Of a stretch of DNA of 60,529 bases, positions 7,856 through 17,330 are shown piece by piece. The notes under the pieces were generated by a model. That model was not told where the DNA came from. It searched no databases and saw only the letters and a list, made by a program, of their open reading frames with translations. The stretch covers positions 1 through 60,529 of the forward strand of contig NZ_QPLT01000020.1 of the NCBI RefSeq assembly GCF_003666015.1. Reading direction: 5' to 3'. Position numbers and translations under genes: made by a program. Position 1 is the stretch's first letter, and every line of letters starts with the position of its first letter. The stretch comes from Halorubrum sp. Atlit-26R (GTDB lineage: Archaea > Halobacteriota > Halobacteria > Halobacteriales > Haloferacaceae).

Positions 7856-9728
7856 CTCCCCACCCTCCGTCGGCCGGATCGGCGCGGTCGGAACGGGGAT
7901 TCGGATCGTTCATCGGTCGCGTGGAACCGTTCCGGTCGCGCCGGTCGTCGCGGCGGTCCGCGTCCGCCTCGCGTCCCGCGCCGCCGTGGTCCGTGCCGTT
8001 CGTGCGTCGCTCGCGCTCGTCGGGCGCGTCCCGCCGGCCGGGCTCGTCGTGACCGTTCCGCTTCGATTCCGGCCGATCGTCGCGGTCGTTGCGACCGTTG
8101 CGACCGGAATCGACGCGTCCGCCGCGGCGGCCGCCGCGGCGTCCGTTGACGGGCCCGCCGCCGACCATCGAGCCGCCGGCGAGGTCGTCCCAGCGGTCCA
8201 AGAGGACCGTGTGGCTGCTGGTGCCGTTGAGCTGGGTCACGTACCGGAGGCTGCGGGTGTGGTGCTCGCGGACGAGCCGGTCGGTTCCCGGCCGGTCGAC
8301 GAGGTTGCGGTCGATCGTCCCGAACCCGGAGAGGAAGTCCCGGAGCCGCGCCGCGGCGTCGGGACCGATCCACTCGATCCGCTCGTAGTAGTTGATCGCG
8401 CGCACCGCGTCGGTGACGTCGCTCTCGGAGACGAGGAACTCCAGCCACTCCATCACGAGGAGGTCGCCGACGTAGTCGCCGGGCAGCTCGGTGAGGTACG
8501 GCTTGCCGCGGCCGTTCCCGCTCGAGAGGTCGTCTTTCCCGACGTACTCGAAGCCGCCGGAGGCTTCCGCGGGATCACCGCCGGGTCGGCGGTCGGGCGC
8601 CGGCTCCGGATCGACGCCGTCCGCCGGATCCGGGTCGGCCGCGCCGCCCGCCGGCTCCGGATCCGCCGGTTCGCCGAACTCGTCGCCTCCGGCCCCGAGG
8701 TCGTCGCCGCCGAGGTCGTCGTCCCCGAGGCCGCCGTCGGCGTCGTCGAACGAGTCGGTTTCGTCGCCGGGGTCGGCGAACGAGTCGTCCCCGTCCTCGA
8801 ACGGGTCCTCGTCCGCGGCGTCGTCGCCCTCCTCGGCCCAGTCGGCCTCCCCGGAGTCGTACTCTTCTTTCAGTTCGCTGAAACTCTTTCCATCGTCGTT
8901 CATGTCGTCTCCGTCGTCCGCCGTTTCGGTCTCGGACGCGGCGTCGTCCGTGCTGTCGTCGTCCAGTTCGTCGAACTCGTCGTCGAGATCGTCGTCGAGG
9001 TCGTCGAACCCGTCGTCGTCGAGGTCGTCGAACTCGTCGTCGCCGTCCGCGTCGTTGTCCAAGTCGTCGAACTCGTCTCCCTCCTCCTCTTCGTCGAGGA
9101 GGTCGTCGTCGAAGAACCCGTCCGCGTCGGCGTTCGCGACGTCCTCGTCGAGGTCCTCCTCCTCGCCGCCGTCCTCGTCGTCGAAGATGCCGAACGAGCC
9201 CTCGCCGCCGCCGGCGACGCTGTCGAAGCCGCCGGAGTCGTCGACGAACGGGTTGATGCCGCGGGTGACCATCTCGTAGATGTCGAGGAGGTTGCGGACG
9301 TCCTCCTCGATGTCGTCGACGGCGTTCGATATCTCCTCGTTCTCCGAGCGGACCGTCGAGACGGTCGAGGAGAGCGACGCGACCTCGTTTTCGAGCTCGT
9401 CGAGCCGGTTCTCCAGCTCGTCGGTGGCCGCGCCGCCGCCACCGCCGCCGCCGTCGTCGAACTCGTCGTCCCACTCGTCCATGCCGTCGAAGTCGTCGAA
9501 GCCGTCGCCGCCTCCGCCGCCACCGCCGCCGCCCATGCCGCCACCCATCCCTCCGCCGCCCATGTCGCCGCCGAAGGGATCGTCGTCGCCGTCCATACCT
9601 CCGGAACCGTCGTCGTCGGATCCGTCGTCGTCGAGGAACCTGTCGAGGACGCTCGCACCGACGAGCCCCAGCGTGGCGACTGCCCAGGCGGCGGTTGGAG
9701 CTCCCCACACCGGTAGTTCGAGGCCCAT
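7845..9728 (-). CDS. arlCDE: Fused archaellum accessory protein ArlCDE (FlaC/D/E)
   Basis: A 627-residue protein that combines the separate FlaC, FlaD and FlaE parts of other archaea; in haloarchaea these proteins link the motor to chemotaxis signalling at the cell pole. Visible parts are an N-terminal hydrophobic segment (about 10-28), a Gly/Met/Asp-rich stretch (30-75), a FlaC-like coiled coil (about 85-150), a long Asp/Glu-rich low-complexity region (about 170-400), and a FlaD/E domain at about 420-520 (YLTELPGDYVGDLLVMEWLE). The C-terminal ~100 residues are basic and Arg/Asp/Gly-rich. It is the first gene of the arl operon here. Confidence 0.88.
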   Translation of the reverse strand: MGLELPVWGAPTAAWAVATLGLVGASVLDRFLDDDGSDDDGSGGMDGDDDPFGGDMGGGGMGGGMGGGGGGGGGDGFDDFDGMDEWDDEFDDGGGGGGGAATDELENRLDELENEVASLSSTVSTVRSENEEISNAVDDIEEDVRNLLDIYEMVTRGINPFVDDSGGFDSVAGGGEGSFGIFDDEDGGEEEDLDEDVANADADGFFDDDLLDEEEEGDEFDDLDNDADGDDEFDDLDDDGFDDLDDDLDDEFDELDDDSTDDAASETETADDGDDMNDDGKSFSELKEEYDSGEADWAEEGDDAADEDPFEDGDDSFADPGDETDSFDDADGGLGDDDLGGDDLGAGGDEFGEPADPEPAGGAADPDPADGVDPEPAPDRRPGGDPAEASGGFEYVGKDDLSSGNGRGKPYLTELPGDYVGDLLVMEWLEFLVSESDVTDAVRAINYYERIEWIGPDAAARLRDFLSGFGTIDRNLVDRPGTDRLVREHHTRSLRYVTQLNGTSSHTVLLDRWDDLAGGSMVGGGPVNGRRGGRRGGRVDSGRNGRNDRDDRPESKRNGHDEPGRRDAPDERERRTNGTDHGGAGREADADRRDDRRDRNGSTRPMNDPNPRSDRADPADGGWGDGR

Positions 9729-9897
9729 TACCGTGTACCACCCGCAGAACCCACTTCAATTCACCCCTCAAAATATCAGCCATGAGAAAGCACGGCGCAG
9801 CGTGTACATCGCTGGTTGAGGGGCACGGGCACGGAGAGATCGGAGCGCGATCGAACGCGGAAACGGGCCGTAGCCGGGACGGAACGGCCCAGTCCGG
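9729..9897. promoter_or_regulatory. Intergenic region carrying the probable arl operon promoter
   Basis: A 169-bp gap separates arlCDE from cheD, both on the minus strand. A minus-strand AT-rich word GATATTTTGAG lies about 40 bp upstream of the arlCDE ATG and is the only TATA-like candidate. No clear operator is seen. The long gap suggests the che genes and arl genes are separate transcripts. Confidence 0.4.
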
Positions 9898-10485
9898 TCA
9901 GATCGCTCGTTCGAAGCCGTCCGCGGCCCGGACGACGAGCCGGCCGTCCGGCCCGAACCGGACGGTCCGGCCCACCGCGTCGCCGACGTCGCTGGCGACG
10001 ACGGGGACGCCCGCGGCGTCGAGCACTTCGCCGACGCGCTCGACGTTCCGCGGGCCGACCGCGTCGGTGAGGTCCAGCATCTCGGCGCCGCCGGCGACTC
10101 GGGCTTCCAGGCGGCGGGGGTCGGCGCCGGCGTCGTCGAGCGCCCCGATCAGCGAGTCGATCCCGGTATCGACGTACTTCGCTGGCCGGGAGATCGCCTT
10201 CGTTCGTCCCTCCCCGGCGGGCAACATGGCGTGGAGGAGGCCGCGGACGCCCGCCCGCTGGTCGACGAGCGCGACCGCGACGCACGAGCCGAGCCCGCTG
10301 GTCGTCAGGACCGCGTCGTCGCTCGTGACCGCGAGCTCGCCCACGCCCACCTTGATCCGGCCGGGGTCGTCGCCAGCCGCGCCGCCGGTGACGGTCGCCG
10401 GCTCGGCGTCGGCGACCGCGTCCCCGCCGCTCTCCGTTCGGTCCGCCGGCTCGTCCGGCCGATCGTCGGAGAGCGAGCGGGTCAC
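9898..10485 (-). CDS. cheD: Chemoreceptor glutamine deamidase CheD
   Basis: A 195-residue protein that deamidates receptor glutamines and works with CheC in archaeal chemotaxis. The catalytic cysteine sits in LGSCVAVALVD and the histidine in GLLHAMLP. The first 40 residues are an acidic, low-complexity extension absent from most CheD proteins; an internal start is possible. The ATG overlaps the cheC stop by four bases (ATGA), supporting cotranslation with cheC. Confidence 0.93.
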   Translation of the reverse strand: MTRSLSDDRPDEPADRTESGGDAVADAEPATVTGGAAGDDPGRIKVGVGELAVTSDDAVLTTSGLGSCVAVALVDQRAGVRGLLHAMLPAGEGRTKAISRPAKYVDTGIDSLIGALDDAGADPRRLEARVAGGAEMLDLTDAVGPRNVERVGEVLDAAGVPVVASDVGDAVGRTVRFGPDGRLVVRAADGFERAI

Positions 10486-11672
10486 GGCTCCGAGAGCCGG
10501 TCGAGCGCCCGGGCCAGTTCGCGCTCGTCGGGGAGCGCGTACACGTCACAGCGCGCCTGAATCCCCTCCGTCTGGATCGCGGTGTCGATCACGAACCCGT
10601 AGTCCTGCCGCTCGCTCAGCTTCGCGACGAGCGGGCTGATCGTCGACGCGCCGATGTCGTGGACGAACTCCGGCGGCGAGTGAGTGATCGACGTGCCGAG
10701 GACGTTCGCCCACCCGTCGATAAACCCGCTCGTCATCACGTTGCCGAGCTCGCAGAGCGCGTTCTGGGCCATGTCCCCGAGCGGCTCGTCGGGCTCCATC
10801 GGTAACATTGCGTCCGCGACCGCCGCCGCCGACGACTCCTCGAAGAGGATGGCGAGGTAGCCGCTCGGCTCGCCCTGGAGCTCGAACACCGTGCCCGCGT
10901 GCGGCTCGGTGCCGACCTCCGCGGGCACGTCCGCGAGCGGGACGAACCGGAGCCGGCTCACGTCGACGCTGGTCTCTAACCCGGTCATCATCGCGATGTT
11001 GTCGGCGGCGTTCGCCGACCCCTTCTTCGCCAGCGACGAGAACGTCGACAGCGACTCGTACGGCACCGCCGTGCTCGAAGTGCCGCCGTCCGCCTCGCCG
11101 CCGGCGGTCGCCGCGGGCGCCGTCTTCCCGACGATGAGGTCGCGGAACGGCCCCGAGTCGGGCAGCATGTAGATCGAGAAGTCGAGGTCCGTCGTCGTCG
11201 CGTCGAGGCGGCTCTCGAAGAGGAACACGCCGTCACCGGCGAGCGCGCCGTCCGGCAGCACCGCCGCGCCGTCCGCCTCGAAGTAGCGCGGCGGCGACAT
11301 GTCGATCGCCTTCCCGAGGTAGTTCGCCCAGCCGTCGAGGAATCCCCCGAGCGCGATGTTGCCGACCTCCGTCACCGCGCTCCGCTCCATCGACTGCCCC
11401 CCGGGGAGCAGCGAGAGCAGGGCGTCGACGTTGGCGGCGTCGAACGCGAGGACCGCCTCGCCGTCTAACCCGCCGCGGAGCCCGACGCTCACGCCGATCG
11501 ACTCCCGGCCGGCGAACGACTCCGCGAGGTCCTCGCCGCTCGCGACGCTCGCGCCCGTCACCTCCACGGCGAGGTCGGTCCCGGTGAGGTCCGAGAGCGC
11601 GCCGGCGGCCTGTTTCGCCCCCCGCTCCGCGAGGCGGTTACAGGCGCCGAGCGCGCGGACGTCGACGCGCAT
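10482..11672 (-). CDS. cheC: Two-domain CheC phosphatase-family protein
   Basis: A 396-residue protein with two CheC/CheX-type modules, each with an E/N phosphatase helix: EVGNIALGGFLDGWANYLG in the first half and ELGNVMTSGFIDGWANVLG in the second. CheC removes phosphate from CheY and binds CheD. A single module is about 200 residues, so this is an internal duplication or fusion. The start MRVDVRALG was chosen because its ATG overlaps the cheY stop by one base (TAATG); an upstream extension reads only as GC-rich noise. Confidence 0.9.
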   Translation of the reverse strand: MRVDVRALGACNRLAERGAKQAAGALSDLTGTDLAVEVTGASVASGEDLAESFAGRESIGVSVGLRGGLDGEAVLAFDAANVDALLSLLPGGQSMERSAVTEVGNIALGGFLDGWANYLGKAIDMSPPRYFEADGAAVLPDGALAGDGVFLFESRLDATTTDLDFSIYMLPDSGPFRDLIVGKTAPAATAGGEADGGTSSTAVPYESLSTFSSLAKKGSANAADNIAMMTGLETSVDVSRLRFVPLADVPAEVGTEPHAGTVFELQGEPSGYLAILFEESSAAAVADAMLPMEPDEPLGDMAQNALCELGNVMTSGFIDGWANVLGTSITHSPPEFVHDIGASTISPLVAKLSERQDYGFVIDTAIQTEGIQARCDVYALPDERELARALDRLSEP

Positions 11673-12028
11673 TATACCGCCGAGCCGATGGCGTCGAGCA
11701 CGTTCGGCTTCTGGAACGGCTTCGTGATGTACCCCTCCGCGCCCGCCTTGATCGCCGCCTTCATCTTCTCCTCCTGCCCGACGCTGGTGCACATGATCAC
11801 CGTCGCGTCGGGGTTCTCTTCGAGGATCTCCGTCGTCGCCTCGATCCCGTCGCGGATCGGCATCACGATGTCCATCATCACGAGGTCCGGCCCGTGCTCC
11901 TCGTACATGTTCACCGCCTCCACGCCGTTCTCCGCCTCCCCGACGATCTCGAACTCGCCTTCGAGGATCTCCCGGAGGAGGTTCCGCATGAACTCCGAGT
12001 CGTCGGCGATGAGTACCCGCGTAGCCAT
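11672..12028 (-). CDS. cheY: Chemotaxis response regulator CheY
   Basis: A 118-residue single-domain receiver that carries the phosphosignal from CheA to the archaellum switch. The acidic pair is DD at 9-10, the phosphorylated residue is D53 (MMDIVMP), T/S is in CTSVG and the lysine is in ITKPF. The start MATRVLIADDSEF was chosen because it matches the domain edge. A minus-strand ATTAAG word lies about 30 bp upstream, suggesting a leaderless transcript of cheY-cheC-cheD. Confidence 0.95.
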   Translation of the reverse strand: MATRVLIADDSEFMRNLLREILEGEFEIVGEAENGVEAVNMYEEHGPDLVMMDIVMPIRDGIEATTEILEENPDATVIMCTSVGQEEKMKAAIKAGAEGYITKPFQKPNVLDAIGSAV

Positions 12029-12125
12029 TGTTGTCTGAAACCGGGCGCAGCGATCACTTAATCGCTCCCCCGCGGTTCTCAGCGCTGAGAACGGAGCGGG
12101 ACGCGACCGGTTCCGGCCGCCGGAG

Positions 12126-15100
12126 TCACACCCAGTGGCCGAGGAGGTGGACGGCGCCGACGAGGACCGTGCCGCCGAGCGCCTCGCGCGTTCCAATGCC
12201 AAATGGTACCGCCGGCACTGAGTTAGATTGACTATCATCACCGTTTGGACCGTTTCCACCATCGTCTGAGTTGTTTTCGTCAGCATCAGTGCCGTTCCCG
12301 GTAGTAGATGCTGAGTTCGACGTAGTTCCGGTCGCCGGTGATTCGCTCACTGTCTGGGTAGTCCCGTTGTCACCGTCTTCCTCGGTGATGTTTCCATCAC
12401 TCGTCTCCGTGACTGTCAACTGTCCTGTCTCTTCGTCATCGTCTGTCCGGAGGGCATACTCGTACTGCCCCGGTGGAAGGACAACGAACTGGTCAGAAAG
12501 ATCGAGTGTCGTCGACTCCGTGCTGTCGAGTGTCGTCGACGTTTCCGTCACAGTTTTGCCATCAATAGAGAACTCAACCATCTGTCGGTCGGCAATCTCG
12601 CCCGTGTTGGTGACCTCGCCCGCTATTGAGTCCAAACGGTCGCCCTGAGCGACCGTCGTTTCTGCTGTGAGGTTGCTGACATCGAAGTAGGCCGGAGCGT
12701 CAAGATCATCAACCACGATCGCACCGCGTTTGTCCAGCAGTCTGTTCCCGACGAGCCGTTCGGGTGTGTAGAACTCAACTTCAACGCGTTCACCGGGCTC
12801 CAGGTCGGAAAAATCGTGAACGACCTCAAACCCGCCGTCCTCGTCGATGGTGACATCTTCGACGGTAATCGTCGTCGGCTCGGGACGGTCGCTCGCGATC
12901 AGCTGGACCGTGACGTCCGAGTTGGGAGCGATGTTCGTGTTCCCGGCGATCACCCCGTTCTGACTGGACGGGATCATCAGTTCCCTGTCGAGACCCGTCT
13001 GGCGGTACTCAACGTACGGCTCCTCGAAGACAAATGAGTCGTTCGTCCGCACCGTCGTGTCGTCGTCACCGAAGTACGGGTAGTGTTCGAGGGCGTTGCT
13101 CTCCTCGACAGCCGGGTCGAACGGGGCGGGTTGTTCCCCGTCGGCGAGCGAGTAGTCCTCAAACTGGTACCGTTCGTCTTCGGGAGACTCGTACGCCATC
13201 TCGAAGGCAAGCTCATCGCCGTCACGGGGTTGGTTATCGAACGGATCCGATCCACGGGTATCGATCACGAAGTAAAGGCCGCCGACGACTGGATCGTCAC
13301 CGATGGCATCGCCACTCTCCCACTGGAATGCGCTGTCATCTGGGAGTATATAGAGGTCGCTGCTGGCGACATCGGTGAACCGAAGCGTCGATCCTGGGTT
13401 GTTCGGCGCACCGAGCGACTGGTGCGTGAGTTCCGCATGGATGCCCTCGTGGCGTTCGAGCAGTGTCGCGAACTGCTTAGTGCCGATGTTCCCGGGGGCG
13501 CTCTCCCCGGAATCGACGCCCTCGTTGATCGCGGGATGGTCAGTATCGCCCGCCAGAAGTGCGCCGAAGGTCCCGCTTCCGCGCACCTCGACGAGGATCC
13601 GGTCGCCGCGGGCGATCGTGTCGGTCTCGGTGGCGTCGGCGCGGAGCGACCCGATGTCGCCGAGCTGAAGCGGCCCCGACTCCTCGTCGAACCGGTCGAG
13701 CTGGTCAGCCGGGCCGGGCGGGAGGACGTACGTGTTCACCTCGCCGAGCACCGGTTGCGTGAGGACGAGGTTCGACCGGTCGACCGGGTGTCGGAAGTCG
13801 GGGACATCGTCGTCGCGGATCATCACGGTTCCGGTCCCGCCGGCGACGAGGCGGTACCGGCCGGCCTGAAGGGGACTCCCGCGCGCGGTGAGCCCAACCT
13901 CATCGCGGAACTCGGCGAGCGTGTCCGCCACCTCGGTGCCGCGGTGGTTCTGGAACGTCACGTCGGAGAACGTCCCCGCCGGGTCCACGCCCTCGTCGTC
14001 CGGGTCATTCGCGGCGCCGATGCTGTGCGCGTAGCTTGTCACCTCGCCGTCGGAGATGGGGATGTACACATCCTCGGAGGGTGCGTCGGTGCCGACGAGC
14101 CGAGTGTTGATCACGAACGACGCGTCGCCGGTCACGTGTAGGACATCGAGGTGGTTCTGGAGGCTGCGCTCTCCCGCCTCCCGGTCGCCGCCGACGAGGA
14201 GGTACGCCTCGTCAAGCGTGTCATCCATCGTGACATCGACCACGACGAAGTCACCCGCTGGCGACTGGTACCGGTCCTGTGAGAACTCGACGGCGCCGCT
14301 CTCGAAGGCGTTCGACACCGCGAACGACGACGAGGCGTTCTCGCCGAGGGCGCTGACTTCGGCGGTGTAGTCGCCGTCGTCGATCTCGCTCCGGGCCGGC
14401 AGCTGGAACGTCTCCGTGTACGACGACTCCGGCTCGTGGCCGACGGTCACCGTCCTGTTGTCGATCGTCGACGACGGCCCCTCGACCGCGACGTTCACCT
14501 TGTCTTCCACCTCCTCGTCGAAGGTGTATCTGACCGTCACCGTCTCCGTGGCCTGTCCGAGGTCCGTCCACACGTCGTCCACCGACAGCCGCACGTCGGT
14601 CGCGCGGGGCAGGTCGAAGTCTTGTTCGGTCTCCGGCTCCCCCGTCCGCCCGACCTCCACGGAGTGACTTCGGGTCTCGTAGTCGGCGTGCTCCGCGACC
14701 ACCGTGTGCGTCCCGAACGGAACGTCCGAGAGCTGGTACCGCCCGTCCGAGCCGGTCGTCGCGCTGCCATCCACGCTGCCCTCGATCCGGACCGACACGT
14801 TGTGCAGCCCGTTTCCGTTCGGGCCGATGACACGCCCCGTGATGTCGTTGTCCACGTGAGTGAGATCGAAGTTCTCCGTCAGCCCGTCCTCGGGGATCGA
14901 CCCCGACATCGTCTTCGTCTCGAACGTGTCGGCGCTCGCCACGACATCGCGCTGCCCGCCAGTCGTCGTCGTCGACGGGACCTTGCGTATCTCGTAGGTC
15001 CCGTCCCCGTCGGTTTCGGCTTCCAGAGAGTTCTGGTCGATACCGGGCCAGATGGTCGTGTCCGCGTCGACGAAAACCGTCGCGCCCGCAATCGGTTCCT

Positions 15101-15869
15101 CCTCGGTGTTTGTGACCGTCCCGTCGACGGTCGTGAGGACGGGAGCCAGATCGACGTTTCGGGTGGCCGTCCCGTCGTTCGGGACCGTCGCCTCCTCACC
15201 CGGATCGGACTCGTTCTGAGTCGAGGTAAACCCGTCCTGAGTTGCATTGACCGAGACATCTCCCGTCGGGACTTCAATCTCGTACCGACCGTCTCCGCCG
15301 GTCTCGGTCGTGATCACGGACTTATTATTCTGGTTGGTCTCGACGTGCCATTCGTACTCGTCCGCAGTGGCTTCTATGATCTCTCGGTCCGTCTCGTTGT
15401 CGTGTTGGACCGTGACGGTGACTTCGGGGAGCGGCTCGCCCCCCATCGGACCGGACTCGCCCACGATCGTTCCGGTCAGCGTTCCCATCTTTCGCGTCAG
15501 GGTGACATCTTCCGTCACCGGGGAGTTCGTCGTCGACACCGCGACGTCGGTGCCCAGCTCTTCGTACTTATCGTGGGTCACCACCAGCTGCTGTTCGTCG
15601 TACGGGACCTCGTCGATCTCATAGTTCCCGTTTTCGTTGGTCGTGTTCGTCAGGTCCGGGTGGTTGTCAACCATCACCGTCACCGTCGCGCCGGAGATCG
15701 GCTCGTCGGCGGCGTTGGTGACGGTCCCCTCAACGGTGCCGTTGGCGCCGGACTGCGCCGCGCCCGACGGGACAGACGCCGCCAGGCCGACGGCACAGCA
15801 CACCAGCAGTCCAACGACCAGCAAGCGGCGGGAACCGGGGGGGCCGCCGGTCGACGTGACGGAATCCAT
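12126..15869 (-). CDS. Large secreted surface protein with carboxypeptidase-regulatory-like repeats
   Basis: A 1247-residue protein. It has an N-terminal signal segment (about 15-39), then several beta-sandwich repeats of the CarboxypepD_reg type (GTVEGTVTNAADEPISGATV and similar, at about 42, 235 and 335). A central region resembles domains of haloarchaeal S-layer glycoproteins ([18 protein letters not shown]). The Thr/Ser/Asn/Asp-rich stretch near the C-terminus ends in a hydrophobic tail (about 1225-1247), likely a membrane anchor. Many N-x-S/T sites suggest glycosylation. The first and last parts of the gene are visibly less GC-rich than neighbours. Function is probably adhesion or envelope structure; substrate unknown. 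Confidence 0.85.
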   Translation of the reverse strand: MDSVTSTGGPPGSRRLLVVGLLVCCAVGLAASVPSGAAQSGANGTVEGTVTNAADEPISGATVTVMVDNHPDLTNTTNENGNYEIDEVPYDEQQLVVTHDKYEELGTDVAVSTTNSPVTEDVTLTRKMGTLTGTIVGESGPMGGEPLPEVTVTVQHDNETDREIIEATADEYEWHVETNQNNKSVITTETGGDGRYEIEVPTGDVSVNATQDGFTSTQNESDPGEEATVPNDGTATRNVDLAPVLTTVDGTVTNTEEEPIAGATVFVDADTTIWPGIDQNSLEAETDGDGTYEIRKVPSTTTTGGQRDVVASADTFETKTMSGSIPEDGLTENFDLTHVDNDITGRVIGPNGNGLHNVSVRIEGSVDGSATTGSDGRYQLSDVPFGTHTVVAEHADYETRSHSVEVGRTGEPETEQDFDLPRATDVRLSVDDVWTDLGQATETVTVRYTFDEEVEDKVNVAVEGPSSTIDNRTVTVGHEPESSYTETFQLPARSEIDDGDYTAEVSALGENASSSFAVSNAFESGAVEFSQDRYQSPAGDFVVVDVTMDDTLDEAYLLVGGDREAGERSLQNHLDVLHVTGDASFVINTRLVGTDAPSEDVYIPISDGEVTSYAHSIGAANDPDDEGVDPAGTFSDVTFQNHRGTEVADTLAEFRDEVGLTARGSPLQAGRYRLVAGGTGTVMIRDDDVPDFRHPVDRSNLVLTQPVLGEVNTYVLPPGPADQLDRFDEESGPLQLGDIGSLRADATETDTIARGDRILVEVRGSGTFGALLAGDTDHPAINEGVDSGESAPGNIGTKQFATLLERHEGIHAELTHQSLGAPNNPGSTLRFTDVASSDLYILPDDSAFQWESGDAIGDDPVVGGLYFVIDTRGSDPFDNQPRDGDELAFEMAYESPEDERYQFEDYSLADGEQPAPFDPAVEESNALEHYPYFGDDDTTVRTNDSFVFEEPYVEYRQTGLDRELMIPSSQNGVIAGNTNIAPNSDVTVQLIASDRPEPTTITVEDVTIDEDGGFEVVHDFSDLEPGERVEVEFYTPERLVGNRLLDKRGAIVVDDLDAPAYFDVSNLTAETTVAQGDRLDSIAGEVTNTGEIADRQMVEFSIDGKTVTETSTTLDSTESTTLDLSDQFVVLPPGQYEYALRTDDDEETGQLTVTETSDGNITEEDGDNGTTQTVSESPATGTTSNSASTTGNGTDADENNSDDGGNGPNGDDSQSNSVPAVPFGIGTREALGGTVLVGAVHLLGHWV

Positions 15870-15896
15870 CGGATACGGCGAGGTATCGAACGGGAG

Positions 15897-15904
15897 AATT
15901 TAAG
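15897..15904 (-). promoter_or_regulatory. TATA-like box for the large surface protein gene
   Basis: Minus-strand CTTAAATT lies about 30 bp upstream of the ATG at 15869, the spacing expected for leaderless initiation in haloarchaea. Confidence 0.5.
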
Positions 15905-15956
15905 ATATCGGGTGCAGTTCTCGCCCGCTATAATCGGGGCGGCGGGCGTGACGACC

Positions 15957-17330
15957 TCAGCGACGACGCCACGCGACGACTCCGGCCCCGGACAGGAGGG
16001 TGAGCAGCGCCCCCGCGCCCAGCCGGAGATCGACATCGATCGCGATGGGACCGTCGCCACCGCCGTCGTCTTCACCGTCGCCGTCGCTGGCGTTACCGTC
16101 GTTCTCGTCACTTCCGTCGTCCTCGCCACCGCCGTCCTCGTCACCGCCGTCACTTCCGTCGTCCGATCCATCGTCGGAGCCGTTCGGGTCAGTCACCGTG
16201 ACCGTCCCGTTGGCCGAGTCGCCGTCGGTGTCGACGGTGAACTCGTACTCCCTGGGCTCGCTCGGCGCCGAGAGGGTCGTGGAGACGGCGGTCGACGCGC
16301 CGGCAGGGAGGGACAGTTCGATCGCGGTCCGTCTCCCGTCGCCGAGCTGGAACGTCACGTCCCGCTCGCTCATCGTGCTCCACCGGTTCCGGACCGTGGC
16401 GGAGAGCGTCACCGTCGCGCCCGGTTCGACCGGGCTCGGGGTAGAGACCTCGGTTATCTCGAACGGACCGGTCTCGATGCCGCTCGCCGAGATCTCCGCG
16501 GTGTCCGTGACGCCCGTGTCGGACACCTCGACGGTGACGGCGCGGGGGATCGACTCGGCCTCGCCGAAGTCCGACCGGAGCCGCCCGTCGGCGAACCCGC
16601 GCAGGACGATCACGTCATCGTCGGCGTACATCCCGTAGCCGTCGCCGCGGCGATCGATCGGGGGTCGGTCAGCGTGCGGCGCGTTCCGGTCCCTGAGCAG
16701 GCGGTCGCGGATGAACGCGGACTCGAGATCGTCGAACGTCAGGCCCGGGGCAGTGACGTTCACGTTGTACCGGGCGCGATTCGACGTCAGCTCCAGTTCG
16801 AGGTCCGTCTCGACGGTCCCGTTGCCGGTGCCGCTCCCAACCAAGCGCACGTCGAGCGTCTGCACGAGCACCTCGAACGGGGCGGCCGACTCCGCCTCGG
16901 TGGTTCCGGTGATCGTCCCATTGTCGACCGCGACCGCGCTTGTCCGCTCCCCCGCCGGGACGAGGACATACGTGCCCTGAAGTGACGCCGTGTCGATCCG
17001 AACCGGGCCGTCGAGCTCGAACTCGCGGACAAGGGCTCCCAACTCGTCCGCCTCGTCGTCGTACTCCCGGAGGTGTAGTCGGTCACCCTCGACGATTCCG
17101 TTGGGATCGTCGAACGCGACCGTCTGTCCCTGCCAGAACGTCCCGCCCGAGCTGAGATTTCGGTCCGCGTCGTCGATCGTGTGGAAGCCGTCCGTACCCG
17201 CCGCGTGGAGGGGAGCCGTCCCGTCGGCGCGATCGAGTCCGTGACCCGCCGCCGCAGCGGTCCCCGAGGCGAGGGCGAACAGCACGACCAGCAGCAAGAG
17301 GAGCAGCGTTCCGACGGCGCGCTCAGACAT
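15957..17330 (-). CDS. Secreted, membrane-anchored surface protein
   Basis: From the chosen ATG the protein has 457 residues: a signal segment (AVGTLLLLLLVVLFALAS, about 5-27), an S-layer-like N-terminal region (GGTFWQGQTVAF), a CARDB-like beta domain near 290-380 (VEPGATVTLSATVRN), an Asp/Gly/Ser-rich linker, and a C-terminal helix followed by three arginines, which is the layout of a membrane-anchored envelope protein. The frame is open back to an ATG at 17495, which lies 28 bp after a good TATA-like box; that start would put 55 polar residues before the signal segment. I prefer 17330 for the signal peptide but the start is uncertain. Confidence 0.75.
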   Translation of the reverse strand: MSERAVGTLLLLLLVVLFALASGTAAAAGHGLDRADGTAPLHAAGTDGFHTIDDADRNLSSGGTFWQGQTVAFDDPNGIVEGDRLHLREYDDEADELGALVREFELDGPVRIDTASLQGTYVLVPAGERTSAVAVDNGTITGTTEAESAAPFEVLVQTLDVRLVGSGTGNGTVETDLELELTSNRARYNVNVTAPGLTFDDLESAFIRDRLLRDRNAPHADRPPIDRRGDGYGMYADDDVIVLRGFADGRLRSDFGEAESIPRAVTVEVSDTGVTDTAEISASGIETGPFEITEVSTPSPVEPGATVTLSATVRNRWSTMSERDVTFQLGDGRRTAIELSLPAGASTAVSTTLSAPSEPREYEFTVDTDGDSANGTVTVTDPNGSDDGSDDGSDGGDEDGGGEDDGSDENDGNASDGDGEDDGGGDGPIAIDVDLRLGAGALLTLLSGAGVVAWRRR

